Shown: one piece after another, positions 43,895 through 50,863 of the stretch | How the letters are laid out: every line of letters starts with the position of its first letter | Numbering within the stretch: the first letter of the stretch is position 1 | The notes under the pieces: generated by a model | What the model was told of the DNA's origin: nothing | Databases searched by the model: none | The model's input: the letters and a program-made list of their open reading frames with translations, nothing else | From: Acinetobacter sp. A47 | GTDB taxonomy: Bacteria > Pseudomonadota > Gammaproteobacteria > Pseudomonadales > Moraxellaceae | Length of the DNA: 64,000 nt | Assembly (NCBI RefSeq): GCF_000805455.1 | Contig: NZ_JSUS01000001.1 | Span: 310,001 to 374,000, forward strand | Direction: 5' to 3' | Made by a program: the position numbers and the translations under genes

Positions 43895-44729
43895 ATATCT
43901 TCATCACATAAGTGATTTCATGGTTGATACGGCGCACTTAACTCCATTGGAGGAGTGCTTCTATCGCCGTGCGATCGACTTTTATTACCTGAATGAAAAA
44001 CCATTACCCAAAGAAACCCAGTCGGTTTTTCGTCGGTTACGTGCAATAACCCAAGAAGAAAGGGAAGCTGTATTAAATGTGCTTCAAGACTTCTTTGTTG
44101 AGCTGGAAGATGGTTTTCACAATAAACGTTGTGATTCAGAAATTGCTGAATATCACCAGAATGCCAACAAAAACCGTGAAAACGGTAAAAAAGGTGGCCG
44201 TCCACGTAAAACAAAACCGAGCGAAAACCAAAACGAAAGCCAGAGTGGTGAATCTGAAAACCCAGAAAAAACCCAGTCGGTTTCTGTGGGTTCTGAAAGT
44301 GAAACCCAAAAAAACCTTAACCGTAAACCGATAACCGATAACCGTGAACCAAATATAAATACACACACACAGGGCGCAGGTGAAAACCCGGCTCAGGAAA
44401 ATTCTTGGGTACCAAATCCGGAAACCCTGTTGAACGTGATTCGCCAAAGCATGGGTATTCAAGCTGAACAAGTAATCGCTATGCCTGATTACGATTTTCA
44501 TCTCGGAAAGTTTAATGCCCACTGGGAAGACAAGAAGGATCTCACTGATAACCAGCGCACATACAAGTTTGCTACTTGGTTGATTGATGAGTTCAAGAAA
44601 CCTAAGGCACCTGTAAAACCGAAAACCCAGAAACCATCGAATACAGGCCGCAACGTCAACGATGCATGGGGTGATGTACAGGATTACCCACCTGCAGTCG
44701 ATGATATCGATACCGGGAGCATGCTATGA
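43887..44729 (+). CDS. DUF1376 phage replication protein
   Basis: 280 residues. The first 90 residues (MYKYLHHISDFMVDTAHLTP, EECFYRRAIDFYYL, EIAEYHQNANKNRENGKKGG) are the DUF1376 domain seen in replication initiators of lambdoid phages. A low-complexity, Glu/Asn/Ser-rich linker follows (about 100-180), and a C-terminal helical domain (YDFHLGKFNAHWEDKKDLTD) that probably contacts the helicase loader. It directly precedes the DnaC-like gene, as lambda O precedes P. Confidence 0.85.
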   Translation: MYKYLHHISDFMVDTAHLTPLEECFYRRAIDFYYLNEKPLPKETQSVFRRLRAITQEEREAVLNVLQDFFVELEDGFHNKRCDSEIAEYHQNANKNRENGKKGGRPRKTKPSENQNESQSGESENPEKTQSVSVGSESETQKNLNRKPITDNREPNINTHTQGAGENPAQENSWVPNPETLLNVIRQSMGIQAEQVIAMPDYDFHLGKFNAHWEDKKDLTDNQRTYKFATWLIDEFKKPKAPVKPKTQKPSNTGRNVNDAWGDVQDYPPAVDDIDTGSML

Positions 44730-45475
44730 ACGCATTTGCTAATCAACTGAGTCAGAAAATCACAAGTACAAATCGTTTTTGTGAAATACACAAAGAGCGA
44801 ATGATCAGCGTCAGCGGACGTGATTTCTGTAAAACATGCGCTATGAACGCATACAAGCGCGCCCAGGATGAACATTTCCAATCTGTAAACCAGATGGTTC
44901 GGGAAAAACACTTCGCCGGTGCAATGCTTCCGGATCGCCATGAGAGCAGCGGATTTAAAAATTATTCTGTTGGGAACATTGGCCAGAAGAATGCCAAAGG
45001 CCAATGTCATGCATTCGCAAAAGATTTTAATGCCGGCATTAAGCGCAATTTGATTATGGTTGGTCGTACCGGTACCGGGAAAACCCATCTGGCTTGTGCG
45101 ATTGCCCGCAACATTTTAGACCAACGCAGCTATGTCCGTTATACGACTTCTGAAGACATGGCAAACGAGATAGCCAATGCCTGGACTAAAACTGACGACA
45201 GCGAAGCAAGCGCCGTGTTCCGGTTCACTGATTACGATTTGTTAATCATTGATGAGTATGGCCTACATGATCAGCATGAGAGCCGGTTACAGCTTGTGCA
45301 CAAAGTTTTGTATTCCCGCTATGACGCCAAAAAGCCAACAGTCCTAATTTCAAACTGGACTGAAGCGCAATTGAAAGAAAGCTTGGGCGACCGTTTGTGG
45401 TCCCGCTTCCAACACGATGGCCTCACCGTTGTTGAGTGCAACTGGGCCGATGAGCGTACAGGTGGTGGCTTATGA
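44726..45475 (+). CDS. DnaC-like helicase-loader ATPase
   Basis: 249 residues. N-terminal Cys motif (FCEIHKE ... FCKTCAMNAY) binds zinc, as in some phage loaders. The AAA+ domain has Walker A GRTGTGKTHLACAI, Walker B DLLIIDEYG and sensor-like SNWTEAQLKESLGDRLWSRF. It should load the host DnaB at the phage origin. ATGA overlaps on both sides mean coupled translation with the DUF1376 gene and with dcm. Confidence 0.9.
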   Translation: MNAFANQLSQKITSTNRFCEIHKERMISVSGRDFCKTCAMNAYKRAQDEHFQSVNQMVREKHFAGAMLPDRHESSGFKNYSVGNIGQKNAKGQCHAFAKDFNAGIKRNLIMVGRTGTGKTHLACAIARNILDQRSYVRYTTSEDMANEIANAWTKTDDSEASAVFRFTDYDLLIIDEYGLHDQHESRLQLVHKVLYSRYDAKKPTVLISNWTEAQLKESLGDRLWSRFQHDGLTVVECNWADERTGGGL

Positions 45476-46479
45476 AACACCCATTGGACACGCAAACAAT
45501 AGATTGGATCGATTATCAAAAAAATTTAGGTGGCTTAAATGAGTTGGCTCTTTTCGCAGGCGCTGGTGGCGGAATACTCGGATCGCATCTCATGGGATGT
45601 ACAACAGTGTGCGCAGTTGAACGTGATGCCTACGCCGCACAAGTTTTGGCGCAACGACAAAATGATGGAATTCTCCCGGCTTTCCCAATTTGGTCTGACA
45701 TTAAATCTTTTGACGGAAGACCATGGCGAGGAATTGTTGACGTTATTTCTGGCGGATTTCCATGCCAGGACATCTCATCTGCCGGCAAAGGCGCAGGGAT
45801 CGATGGGGAACGTTCAGGACTTTGGTCAGAAATGGCACGAATTATCAGTGAAGTTCGACCTGGCGAAGTCTGGGTGGAAAACTCACCAATGCTTGTTTCC
45901 AGAGGACTTGCCAGAGTCATCAGTGACCTTGCCCAAATGGGGTATGACGCGCACTGGGCACGTTTTTCAGCATCTAACTTTGGAGCGCCCCATATCCGCG
46001 ACAGGCTCTGGATTGTTGCCTACTCCGTGCAGTCAGGAACGGGGCGGAGCACACACACCGGGATCACATCTGACTTTAACCAAAGCAGTCAACGGCTGGA
46101 CAAAGGGAAGAGTGGGGCAGAATCCCAAGGAGTGTCGAATTTATCCAACACCCAAGGCATCGGACGGGAACAAACGTGGGAAGGTCAGCAACCATCCAAG
46201 GAACGGTCTGGCAGGTGTAGTGGAGAATTTACCAACGCCAACAGCAACAATGAGCAAAGGTTCATCGCCAGCAGCATTAACCAGAAAGGATGGCAAGAGC
46301 CGGATCAACGATCGGCTGGATCATCATGTAATGAACTCGCATGGTGGGAAGTTGAACCCGGATTGGGTCGAGTGGCTGATGGGGTGGCCCATCGGGTGGA
46401 CAGACTTAAAGCCATTGGAAATGGACAAGTTCCAGTCGTGGCTAAAAGCGCATTCAAATTTTTAGGTGGTGGTCTATGA
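45472..46479 (+). CDS. dcm: DNA cytosine-5 methyltransferase
   Basis: 335 residues. Motif I LALFAGAGGGILGSH, motif IV GGFPCQDIS with catalytic C98, motif VI VENSPML (Asn in place of the usual Val after Glu-Asn), motif VIII IRDRLWIVAYS and motif X LKAIGNGQVP. A weakly conserved, probably target-recognition region lies about residues 185-290 and is Ser/Gln/Gly-rich. It should protect phage DNA from restriction. Almost its whole length is also open in the +1 frame (see 45539-46465). Overlaps both neighbours by 4 bases. Confidence 0.9.
   Translation: MKHPLDTQTIDWIDYQKNLGGLNELALFAGAGGGILGSHLMGCTTVCAVERDAYAAQVLAQRQNDGILPAFPIWSDIKSFDGRPWRGIVDVISGGFPCQDISSAGKGAGIDGERSGLWSEMARIISEVRPGEVWVENSPMLVSRGLARVISDLAQMGYDAHWARFSASNFGAPHIRDRLWIVAYSVQSGTGRSTHTGITSDFNQSSQRLDKGKSGAESQGVSNLSNTQGIGREQTWEGQQPSKERSGRCSGEFTNANSNNEQRFIASSINQKGWQEPDQRSAGSSCNELAWWEVEPGLGRVADGVAHRVDRLKAIGNGQVPVVAKSAFKFLGGGL
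45539..46465 (+). CDS. Overprinted +1-frame gene inside dcm
   Basis: 308 residues encoded in the +1 frame of dcm. ATG 45539 has AGGTGG five bases upstream. The protein itself resembles a phage family usually found next to methyltransferases: ADFHARTSHLPAKAQG, WKTHQCLFPEDLPESSV then TLPKWGMTRTGHVF, GSGLLPTPC, and the C-terminal GGKLNPDWVEWLMGWPIGWT then DLKPLE. The same DNA yields Dcm motifs IV-X in the other frame. I recall the WVEWLMGxPxGWTDL block from phage proteins; its function is unknown. Two conserved products from one stretch is unusual and is explained further under findings. Confidence 0.6.
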   Translation: MSWLFSQALVAEYSDRISWDVQQCAQLNVMPTPHKFWRNDKMMEFSRLSQFGLTLNLLTEDHGEELLTLFLADFHARTSHLPAKAQGSMGNVQDFGQKWHELSVKFDLAKSGWKTHQCLFPEDLPESSVTLPKWGMTRTGHVFQHLTLERPISATGSGLLPTPCSQERGGAHTPGSHLTLTKAVNGWTKGRVGQNPKECRIYPTPKASDGNKRGKVSNHPRNGLAGVVENLPTPTATMSKGSSPAALTRKDGKSRINDRLDHHVMNSHGGKLNPDWVEWLMGWPIGWTDLKPLEMDKFQSWLKAHSNF

Positions 46480-47318
46480 AACTCGATCATCCATTAATTC
46501 GATACCACGGCGGTAAATTCCGTTTGGCACACTGGATTATTTCTCATATGCCAAACCATATTTGTTATACGGAAGCATTCGGCGGAGCGGCCGGAGTTTT
46601 GCTTCAAAAGCCACGTGCTTATGCTGAAGTTTATAACGATCTCGATGGTGATATCGTTAATTTATTTGAAGTGCTTCGAGATTCTAGCTCGAGAGAAAAG
46701 CTTATTGAACAACTGGTTTTAACCCCATATAGCCGGGCAGATTTTGAAAAGGCTTGGGAACCTATCGAAGATAAAGTAGAACGAGCGCGCCGTGTTTGTG
46801 TCCGGGCGCAGATGGGGTTCGGTTCGGCCGGCGCAACAAAGGGTATTACCGGTTTTCGCATAGATACAAAGCGTCAATATGGAACAGCACAATCATTATG
46901 GGCTACTTATCCAGAACATTTAGGCATCATTGGCCAGCGCTTGAGTGGAGTACTCATTGAGAATCGGCCTGCAATCCAGGTGCTCAAAGATCATGATGGT
47001 GAAACTACACTTCACTATGTAGATCCACCTTATGTCATGGATACCCGCTATGACGGCGCCAAATCTGGTCGAATCTACCGTCATGAGATGAATGACCAGG
47101 ATCATCAAGAGTTACTTGAAACATTAACCAATCTAAAAGGGATGGTAATGCTTTCAGGTTATCCATGTGAACTATATGGCGATTTGCTGGTTGGGTGGAA
47201 ACGTATAGACACAAGTTCACGTATTTCAGCTGGGCGCGGTACGGCTTTGCGTACTGAATGTTTATGGCTAAATCCAGCTGCTCAAACTCCAGATTTATTT
47301 AAAGGATTGCAGGCATGA
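46476..47318 (+). CDS. dam: DNA adenine N6-methyltransferase (D12 class)
   Basis: 280 residues. Motifs in D12-class order: N-terminal PLIRYHGGKFRLAHWI, the AdoMet loop EAFGGAAGVLL, NDLDGDIVNLFEVLRD, and catalytic DPPY in LHYVDPPYVMDTRY. Target is possibly GATC, but this cannot be read from the sequence. It sits beside dcm in the same coupled operon; together they likely give broad protection against host restriction. Confidence 0.9.
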   Translation: MKLDHPLIRYHGGKFRLAHWIISHMPNHICYTEAFGGAAGVLLQKPRAYAEVYNDLDGDIVNLFEVLRDSSSREKLIEQLVLTPYSRADFEKAWEPIEDKVERARRVCVRAQMGFGSAGATKGITGFRIDTKRQYGTAQSLWATYPEHLGIIGQRLSGVLIENRPAIQVLKDHDGETTLHYVDPPYVMDTRYDGAKSGRIYRHEMNDQDHQELLETLTNLKGMVMLSGYPCELYGDLLVGWKRIDTSSRISAGRGTALRTECLWLNPAAQTPDLFKGLQA

Positions 47319-47362
47319 AAAAGAACGTGACCATAAATGACAAGCGTGACGGAGAAGGGTGA
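47315..47362 (+). CDS. 15-codon bridging frame between dam and the next gene
   Basis: MKKNVTINDKRDGEG. It starts by ATGA overlap with dam and ends by TGATG overlap with the ATG at 47362; GGAGAAGGG inside it serves as the next gene's ribosome site. It may be translated only to keep ribosomes coupled. Too short to classify. Confidence 0.35.
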   Translation: MKKNVTINDKRDGEG

Positions 47363-47559
47363 TGGAGAAACATTCAGAAGGTTGTACTTGCATTCAACTA
47401 AACGGCAAAGAGTGTGCGTTTGAAGATCGAAATTATAAGTTTTGCCCTTGGTGCGTTGAGTTATTCGAGGGAATGGCTGCAATTGATGAAAGTTATATCG
47501 AACATGGCGGTCCTGAATATGAGGATGAATTTGCCGAAGATGAGGAACAAAGCCAATGA
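47362..47559 (+). CDS. Small acidic Cys-containing phage protein
   Basis: 65 residues from ATG 47362. Four cysteines in the first half (GCTCIQ, KECAF, FCPWC) suggest a zinc site; the tail is acidic (PEYEDEFAEDEEQS). Overlaps the RuvC-like gene by 4 bases. No function known. Confidence 0.55.
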   Translation: MEKHSEGCTCIQLNGKECAFEDRNYKFCPWCVELFEGMAAIDESYIEHGGPEYEDEFAEDEEQSQ

Positions 47560-47984
47560 TTCGAGTTGGTATTGATTGCGGCGTTAAGACCGGTTTTGCC
47601 GTTGCAGAAAAAGGGAAATTGAACCGGGTAGAGACTTTGACAATCACCCGGGCAATGGAAGAGGTCAAATCACTACATGCCCAGCATCCGGATTTAGTTG
47701 TCCGGATTGAAGATGCCCGTAAACGTACCTGGTTCGGAGCTACAGATGCGCGACAAGCCAAGTCGGGTGCCGGTGTACGTGAGGGCGTTGGATCTGTTAA
47801 ACGTGACTGCAGTATCTGGGAGCAGTTCTGTATCGAGCAGGGTATTAAGTTTGATCTGGTGCACCCGGCCGCGAACATGACAAAAACCAAGAGCGATTAT
47901 TTCAAAAAAGTAACTGGCTGGACTGGTAGAACAAGCGAGCACAGCCGTGATGCAGCAATGCTTGTATATGGACGGTTGAAATGA
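47556..47984 (+). CDS. RuvC-like RNase H-fold nuclease (probable Holliday junction resolvase)
   Basis: 142 residues. The acidic residues of the RuvC/RNase H fold can be placed: GIDCGVKTGFAV (first Asp), VVRIEDARK (Glu after a strand), and SEHSRDAAMLVYG (final His/Asp pair). A basic, Gly/Ser-rich loop follows the second motif (WFGATDARQAKSGAGVREGV). Phage resolvases of this type cut branched DNA before packaging. Coupled by ATGA overlap on both sides. Confidence 0.8.
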   Translation: MIRVGIDCGVKTGFAVAEKGKLNRVETLTITRAMEEVKSLHAQHPDLVVRIEDARKRTWFGATDARQAKSGAGVREGVGSVKRDCSIWEQFCIEQGIKFDLVHPAANMTKTKSDYFKKVTGWTGRTSEHSRDAAMLVYGRLK

Positions 47985-48139
47985 GACAGAAAAATAATGA
48001 TTGGGTTTACATAGTGGTTTTTATTGTATTGGCGATTTTATGTCTGGCACTAAATACATATAACGCCGTACAGATTTGTAAGACAGCAGATGTTTACTGG
48101 GTTAAAGGGACCCAGTACAGCTGCAGATGGTTGAAGTAA
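47981..48139 (+). CDS. Small single-span membrane protein (52 aa)
   Basis: MRQKNNDWVYIVVFIVLAIL at the start gives one membrane helix (residues 9-26), followed by a short Cys-containing tail that is probably periplasmic. Starts by ATGA overlap with the RuvC-like gene. It could be a small phage exclusion or holin-like protein; lysis function is doubtful because it is in the early operon. Confidence 0.55.
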   Translation: MRQKNNDWVYIVVFIVLAILCLALNTYNAVQICKTADVYWVKGTQYSCRWLK

Positions 48140-48152
48140 TAGGAGCGCAATT

Positions 48153-48896
48153 ATGTTAGTTGAAAAGTTTGATTTTTTGGAGTTGTTGCGTCTTGCTATT
48201 GCTCAGAGTAATGGGAAGGGGAAAATAACAAAGGATGTGGTTTTAGGGGAAATTGCATTAATGCCTGCTCATGCACAAAAATGGGCAGAGTTGTTGGTGG
48301 AGAGAATTGATTTTGAGCGTATAGCGGTCATAACGCCACCGGAAAAGCAAACTGAACTATTTTTGAGTAAATATGATTTTAATTACCAGGTTGAGCGCCG
48401 TATTGAAGACAGACCCGGTAAGGTGGAATTTATAAAAGGAGAGATTAAGTCTGCAGATTTTTTCCGGGTTCGTAATATTCTTGCCGGCAAGATCCACAAG
48501 GAAATGATCAAGAAGAATTTTAAACCAAATAACTGTCAGGGCGATTTAACGAATGTGGCCAAAGGGATCGCTGAGGTTGTATTGCGCGGTCGGTTATTCA
48601 CAAAAGCCATGTGTAACCCATGCCAAGGTTTGGGGAAGCTGGAATTATTTAATGAAAAAGGCTTTCCAGATGGATCAAAATTTTGTGAAAAATGTGGTGG
48701 GACGGGTAAGCGCCCATACACACTGCATGAGAAAATTACGATTGCAAAATTGAATGTTTCTAAATCTGGATACTCTGAACGATATGCGCCGTATGAATTA
48801 ATTGCAGAGGCTGCTATCGAAAATTGGGAGCACTGTATTAGAAATTACCTGGCAAGATCGTTTCATTTTGAACCAAGTGAGATTTCACTTGCTTGA
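48153..48896 (+). CDS. Putative late antiterminator (Q-like), with DnaJ-type zinc motif
   Basis: 247 residues with a zinc site CNPCQGLGKL (near residue 152) and CEKCGGTGKR, as in DnaJ-like zinc motifs that occur in some phage Q proteins. The flanks are basic and helical. It is the last gene before a consensus promoter (whose -35 overlaps its stop) followed by terminators, the layout expected for Q and its pR'/tR'. Sequence similarity is too weak to name it with certainty. Confidence 0.6.
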   Translation: MLVEKFDFLELLRLAIAQSNGKGKITKDVVLGEIALMPAHAQKWAELLVERIDFERIAVITPPEKQTELFLSKYDFNYQVERRIEDRPGKVEFIKGEIKSADFFRVRNILAGKIHKEMIKKNFKPNNCQGDLTNVAKGIAEVVLRGRLFTKAMCNPCQGLGKLELFNEKGFPDGSKFCEKCGGTGKRPYTLHEKITIAKLNVSKSGYSERYAPYELIAEAAIENWEHCIRNYLARSFHFEPSEISLA

Positions 48897-48921
48897 CATA
48901 AACAGAACGGTTCAGTATAAG
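48893..48921 (+). promoter_or_regulatory. Late promoter (pR'-like)
   Basis: TTGACA (48893-48898), 17-base spacer, TATAAG (48916-48921): the closest match to consensus in the prophage. A stem GGGCG (48934-48938) with CGCCC (48953-48957) covers the early transcribed region, where Q-type proteins act on paused polymerase. Confidence 0.75.
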
Positions 48922-48971
48922 TATTTCTAAAATGGGCGTTTTCTTAAGTGATCGCCCTGAAAGATTTCCAA

Positions 48972-48998
48972 GGCTCATCGAAAGGTGAGCTTTTTTTA
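48972..48998 (+). terminator. First late-region terminator (tR'-like)
   Basis: GCTCATC-GAAA-GGTGAGC followed by seven T, about 70 bases into the late transcript. Confidence 0.8.
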
Positions 48999-49061
48999 TT
49001 TCTGACCCTCACTTGCATCGGCGCAATGCGAGTCAACTGGCCGAGCGTATTTCGGCACATG

Positions 49062-49099
49062 AAGCCCCGCTGACATACATGTTATTGGCGGGGCTTTTT
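49062..49099 (+). terminator. Second late-region terminator
   Basis: AAGCCCCGC / GCGGGGCTT with a 17-base loop and a T-run, just ahead of the first late gene. With the first terminator it would silence the late genes unless antiterminated. Confidence 0.75.
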
Positions 49100-49120
49100 C
49101 ATTTCTTGTTTGGAGGTTCC

Positions 49121-49390
49121 ATGCTTCATATTGATGATGAGATTCGGGAAGCCGAACAGGAATTGATGCACATAGGCAGTTGCTCAACAGCAGGACTTAC
49201 GCCAGACCAGATCGCTCAATTAGATGAGCGATTTTTTTTGGCCATTGAAAAATTAAAATGGCTGAAAGGTCGCCGTGATATACGGGTGAAAGAATGGATA
49301 TCGACAAGTATTTTAAACTCACCAGAAAACGTGCACCGAAAACCAAGCCTAGAAATACGCCGTTGCCGAAAGCCAAACAAAACTATTTAG
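49121..49390 (+). CDS. First late phage protein, function unknown
   Basis: 89 residues from ATG 49121, chosen for GGAGG seven bases upstream; the open frame upstream of this runs through the terminator stem. MLHIDDEIREAEQELMHIGS begins a helical part, and LDERFFLAIEKLKWLKGRRD is its core. The last part overlaps the next gene by 97 bases. No family recognised. Confidence 0.5.
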   Translation: MLHIDDEIREAEQELMHIGSCSTAGLTPDQIAQLDERFFLAIEKLKWLKGRRDIRVKEWISTSILNSPENVHRKPSLEIRRCRKPNKTI

Positions 49391-49728
49391 AGGCAGAGGC
49401 AACTTTACTTGAAGAATTAAAAGATCATGCAATAGGTTTTGAGAGTAAATTCCAGCCGATCAGCACAAAGCACTGGCGTTTCGATTTTCATATTGTGAAA
49501 TTACGATTGCTTATTGAAATTGAGGGCGGGCCATGGTCCGGCGGTCGCCGTGGCAAATTGGCATTTAAAGCCTGGAGTATGGATCGGTATTACCAGGTTG
49601 AAGAGATGGGCTACAAGATTGAGCGGTTTCATCCGGATTCAATTTTATCAGGTTATGTCATCCACTGGATTAAAAGTGAATTGGAGAATTTAGAGCATGA
49701 GCCAGATCAGACCATTTCCACCAACTGA
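49294..49728 (+). CDS. Probable phage nuclease of the restriction-endonuclease fold
   Basis: 144 residues. WRFDFHIVKLRLLIEIEGGP followed by WSGGRRGKLAFKAW gives D-x-n-(E)-x-E then a lysine, an approximate PD-(D/E)xK or VRR-NUC-like active site. Basic N-terminus (FKLTRKRAPKTKPRNTPLPK). It could trim DNA for packaging or act on host DNA. Overlap of 97 bases with the preceding gene and 32 bases with the next is unusually long. Confidence 0.6.
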   Translation: MDIDKYFKLTRKRAPKTKPRNTPLPKAKQNYLEAEATLLEELKDHAIGFESKFQPISTKHWRFDFHIVKLRLLIEIEGGPWSGGRRGKLAFKAWSMDRYYQVEEMGYKIERFHPDSILSGYVIHWIKSELENLEHEPDQTISTN

Positions 49729-50338
49729 ATTGATGGACAAAGCCGATGAGGAAGAGGCTATCCGTTTGGCACCGGCACCGGATCTTATGGATTGGGTGGT
49801 AAAGAATTTTTTAACCATTGGTGGACCACTACATAACCCGGATCATGACCATATTGCTGAACTCATGCATGACAGTGAAGAGTTTCTGGCATTTGCTTGG
49901 GCATCATCTGCGTGTACTGCTAAAAAGCGTATGGTACTGGGCCAATGTGAAAAGGTGATGTTCAATCAGGGTGGATGGCGTAAAGCTCGACAAGAGCAGC
50001 AGATGCGCGACTGGTTTGGCTATGTGCCGGTATACCTCATCACGATTGATGCCAGTTTTTGCGAACAAGCTTCGGATCGGGACTTTTGTGCTTTGATCGA
50101 ACATGAGCTGTATCACATAGGTGTGGAACAGGATGAGGACGGCGAACCACTCTACAGTGACATGACCGGGCTACCAAAGCATTATCTTGCTGGCCACGAT
50201 GTAGAGGAGTTTGTTGGTGTGGTCAAACGATGGGGAGCGAGCGAGAACGTGAAGCGACTTGTAGAAGTGGCGAAGCAAGCGCCGTTTGTAAATGATGTAA
50301 ATATTTCCAAGTGCTGTGGGACATGCATTATCAGTTGA
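49697..50338 (+). CDS. Putative phage metallopeptidase
   Basis: 213 residues. The zinc motif HELYHIG (HExxH) follows ASDRDFCALIE near residue 137, as in the phage metallopeptidase family (PF18894-like) with its RMVLGQCEKV segment. N-terminal PAPDLMDWVVKNFL and C-terminal ASENVKRLVEVAK match the group. Its substrate is unknown; it stands just before the terminase genes. Confidence 0.75.
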   Translation: MSQIRPFPPTELMDKADEEEAIRLAPAPDLMDWVVKNFLTIGGPLHNPDHDHIAELMHDSEEFLAFAWASSACTAKKRMVLGQCEKVMFNQGGWRKARQEQQMRDWFGYVPVYLITIDASFCEQASDRDFCALIEHELYHIGVEQDEDGEPLYSDMTGLPKHYLAGHDVEEFVGVVKRWGASENVKRLVEVAKQAPFVNDVNISKCCGTCIIS

Positions 50339-50398
50339 GCCGGTTGGCTCATTTTTTTTTGCCATGCTTCCTTGACGTACCTTGACGGATAGAGAGAA

Positions 50399-50863
50399 AT
50401 GGCGACATTAAATAAGAAGCAAAAACTCTTTATTGTGCAATCACTTGCTGTGTTTAATACACCTCAAGAAACAGTCCAACTTGTCAAGGAAGAATACAAT
50501 ATCGACGTAACACGGCAGCAGGTTGAATCCTATGATCCGACCAAACGGGCTGGTAAGGATTTGAGCGCTGAGTTTAAAAAAGAGTTTGAGCTTATTAGGA
50601 AAGATTTTTTAGATAAGCCCTTAAATATTCCCACGGCGAACAAGGCTGTAAGGCTCAAGATCCTGAATGATCTTGTTTATAAGAACCATAGGAATCAGCG
50701 TGTTGTTCGTGGCTTGCTTGAGCAAATTGCTAAAGAGATGGGCGGCTTGTATACCAATAAACAAGAGGTTGACCATACAAGTAAAGGGGAATCAATCAAT
50801 AAACCTACAACTATTGAACTGGTAGCACCTAATGTCAAAGGTACAGATAGAACTGCCACCTAA
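50399..50863 (+). CDS. Terminase small subunit (DUF2280 type)
   Basis: 154 residues. The N-terminal HTH segment MATLNKKQKLFIVQSLAVFN and TPQETVQLVKEEYNIDVTRQ are typical of DUF2280 phage proteins that occupy the small-terminase place. It recognises the packaging site, presumably. It overlaps the large subunit by 32 bases. Confidence 0.82.
   Translation: MATLNKKQKLFIVQSLAVFNTPQETVQLVKEEYNIDVTRQQVESYDPTKRAGKDLSAEFKKEFELIRKDFLDKPLNIPTANKAVRLKILNDLVYKNHRNQRVVRGLLEQIAKEMGGLYTNKQEVDHTSKGESINKPTTIELVAPNVKGTDRTAT

Noticed and set aside
47282-47890. 202-codon frame antisense to dam, small genes and the RuvC-like gene
   Set aside because: Crosses four overlapping sense genes that have coupled starts; no ribosome site or recognisable domain.
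36102-49000. Integrase gene near the left end
   Set aside because: Looked for a tyrosine (R...HxxR...Y) or serine recombinase in the left arm and early region; none of the proteins fits, so it is probably beyond the right edge.
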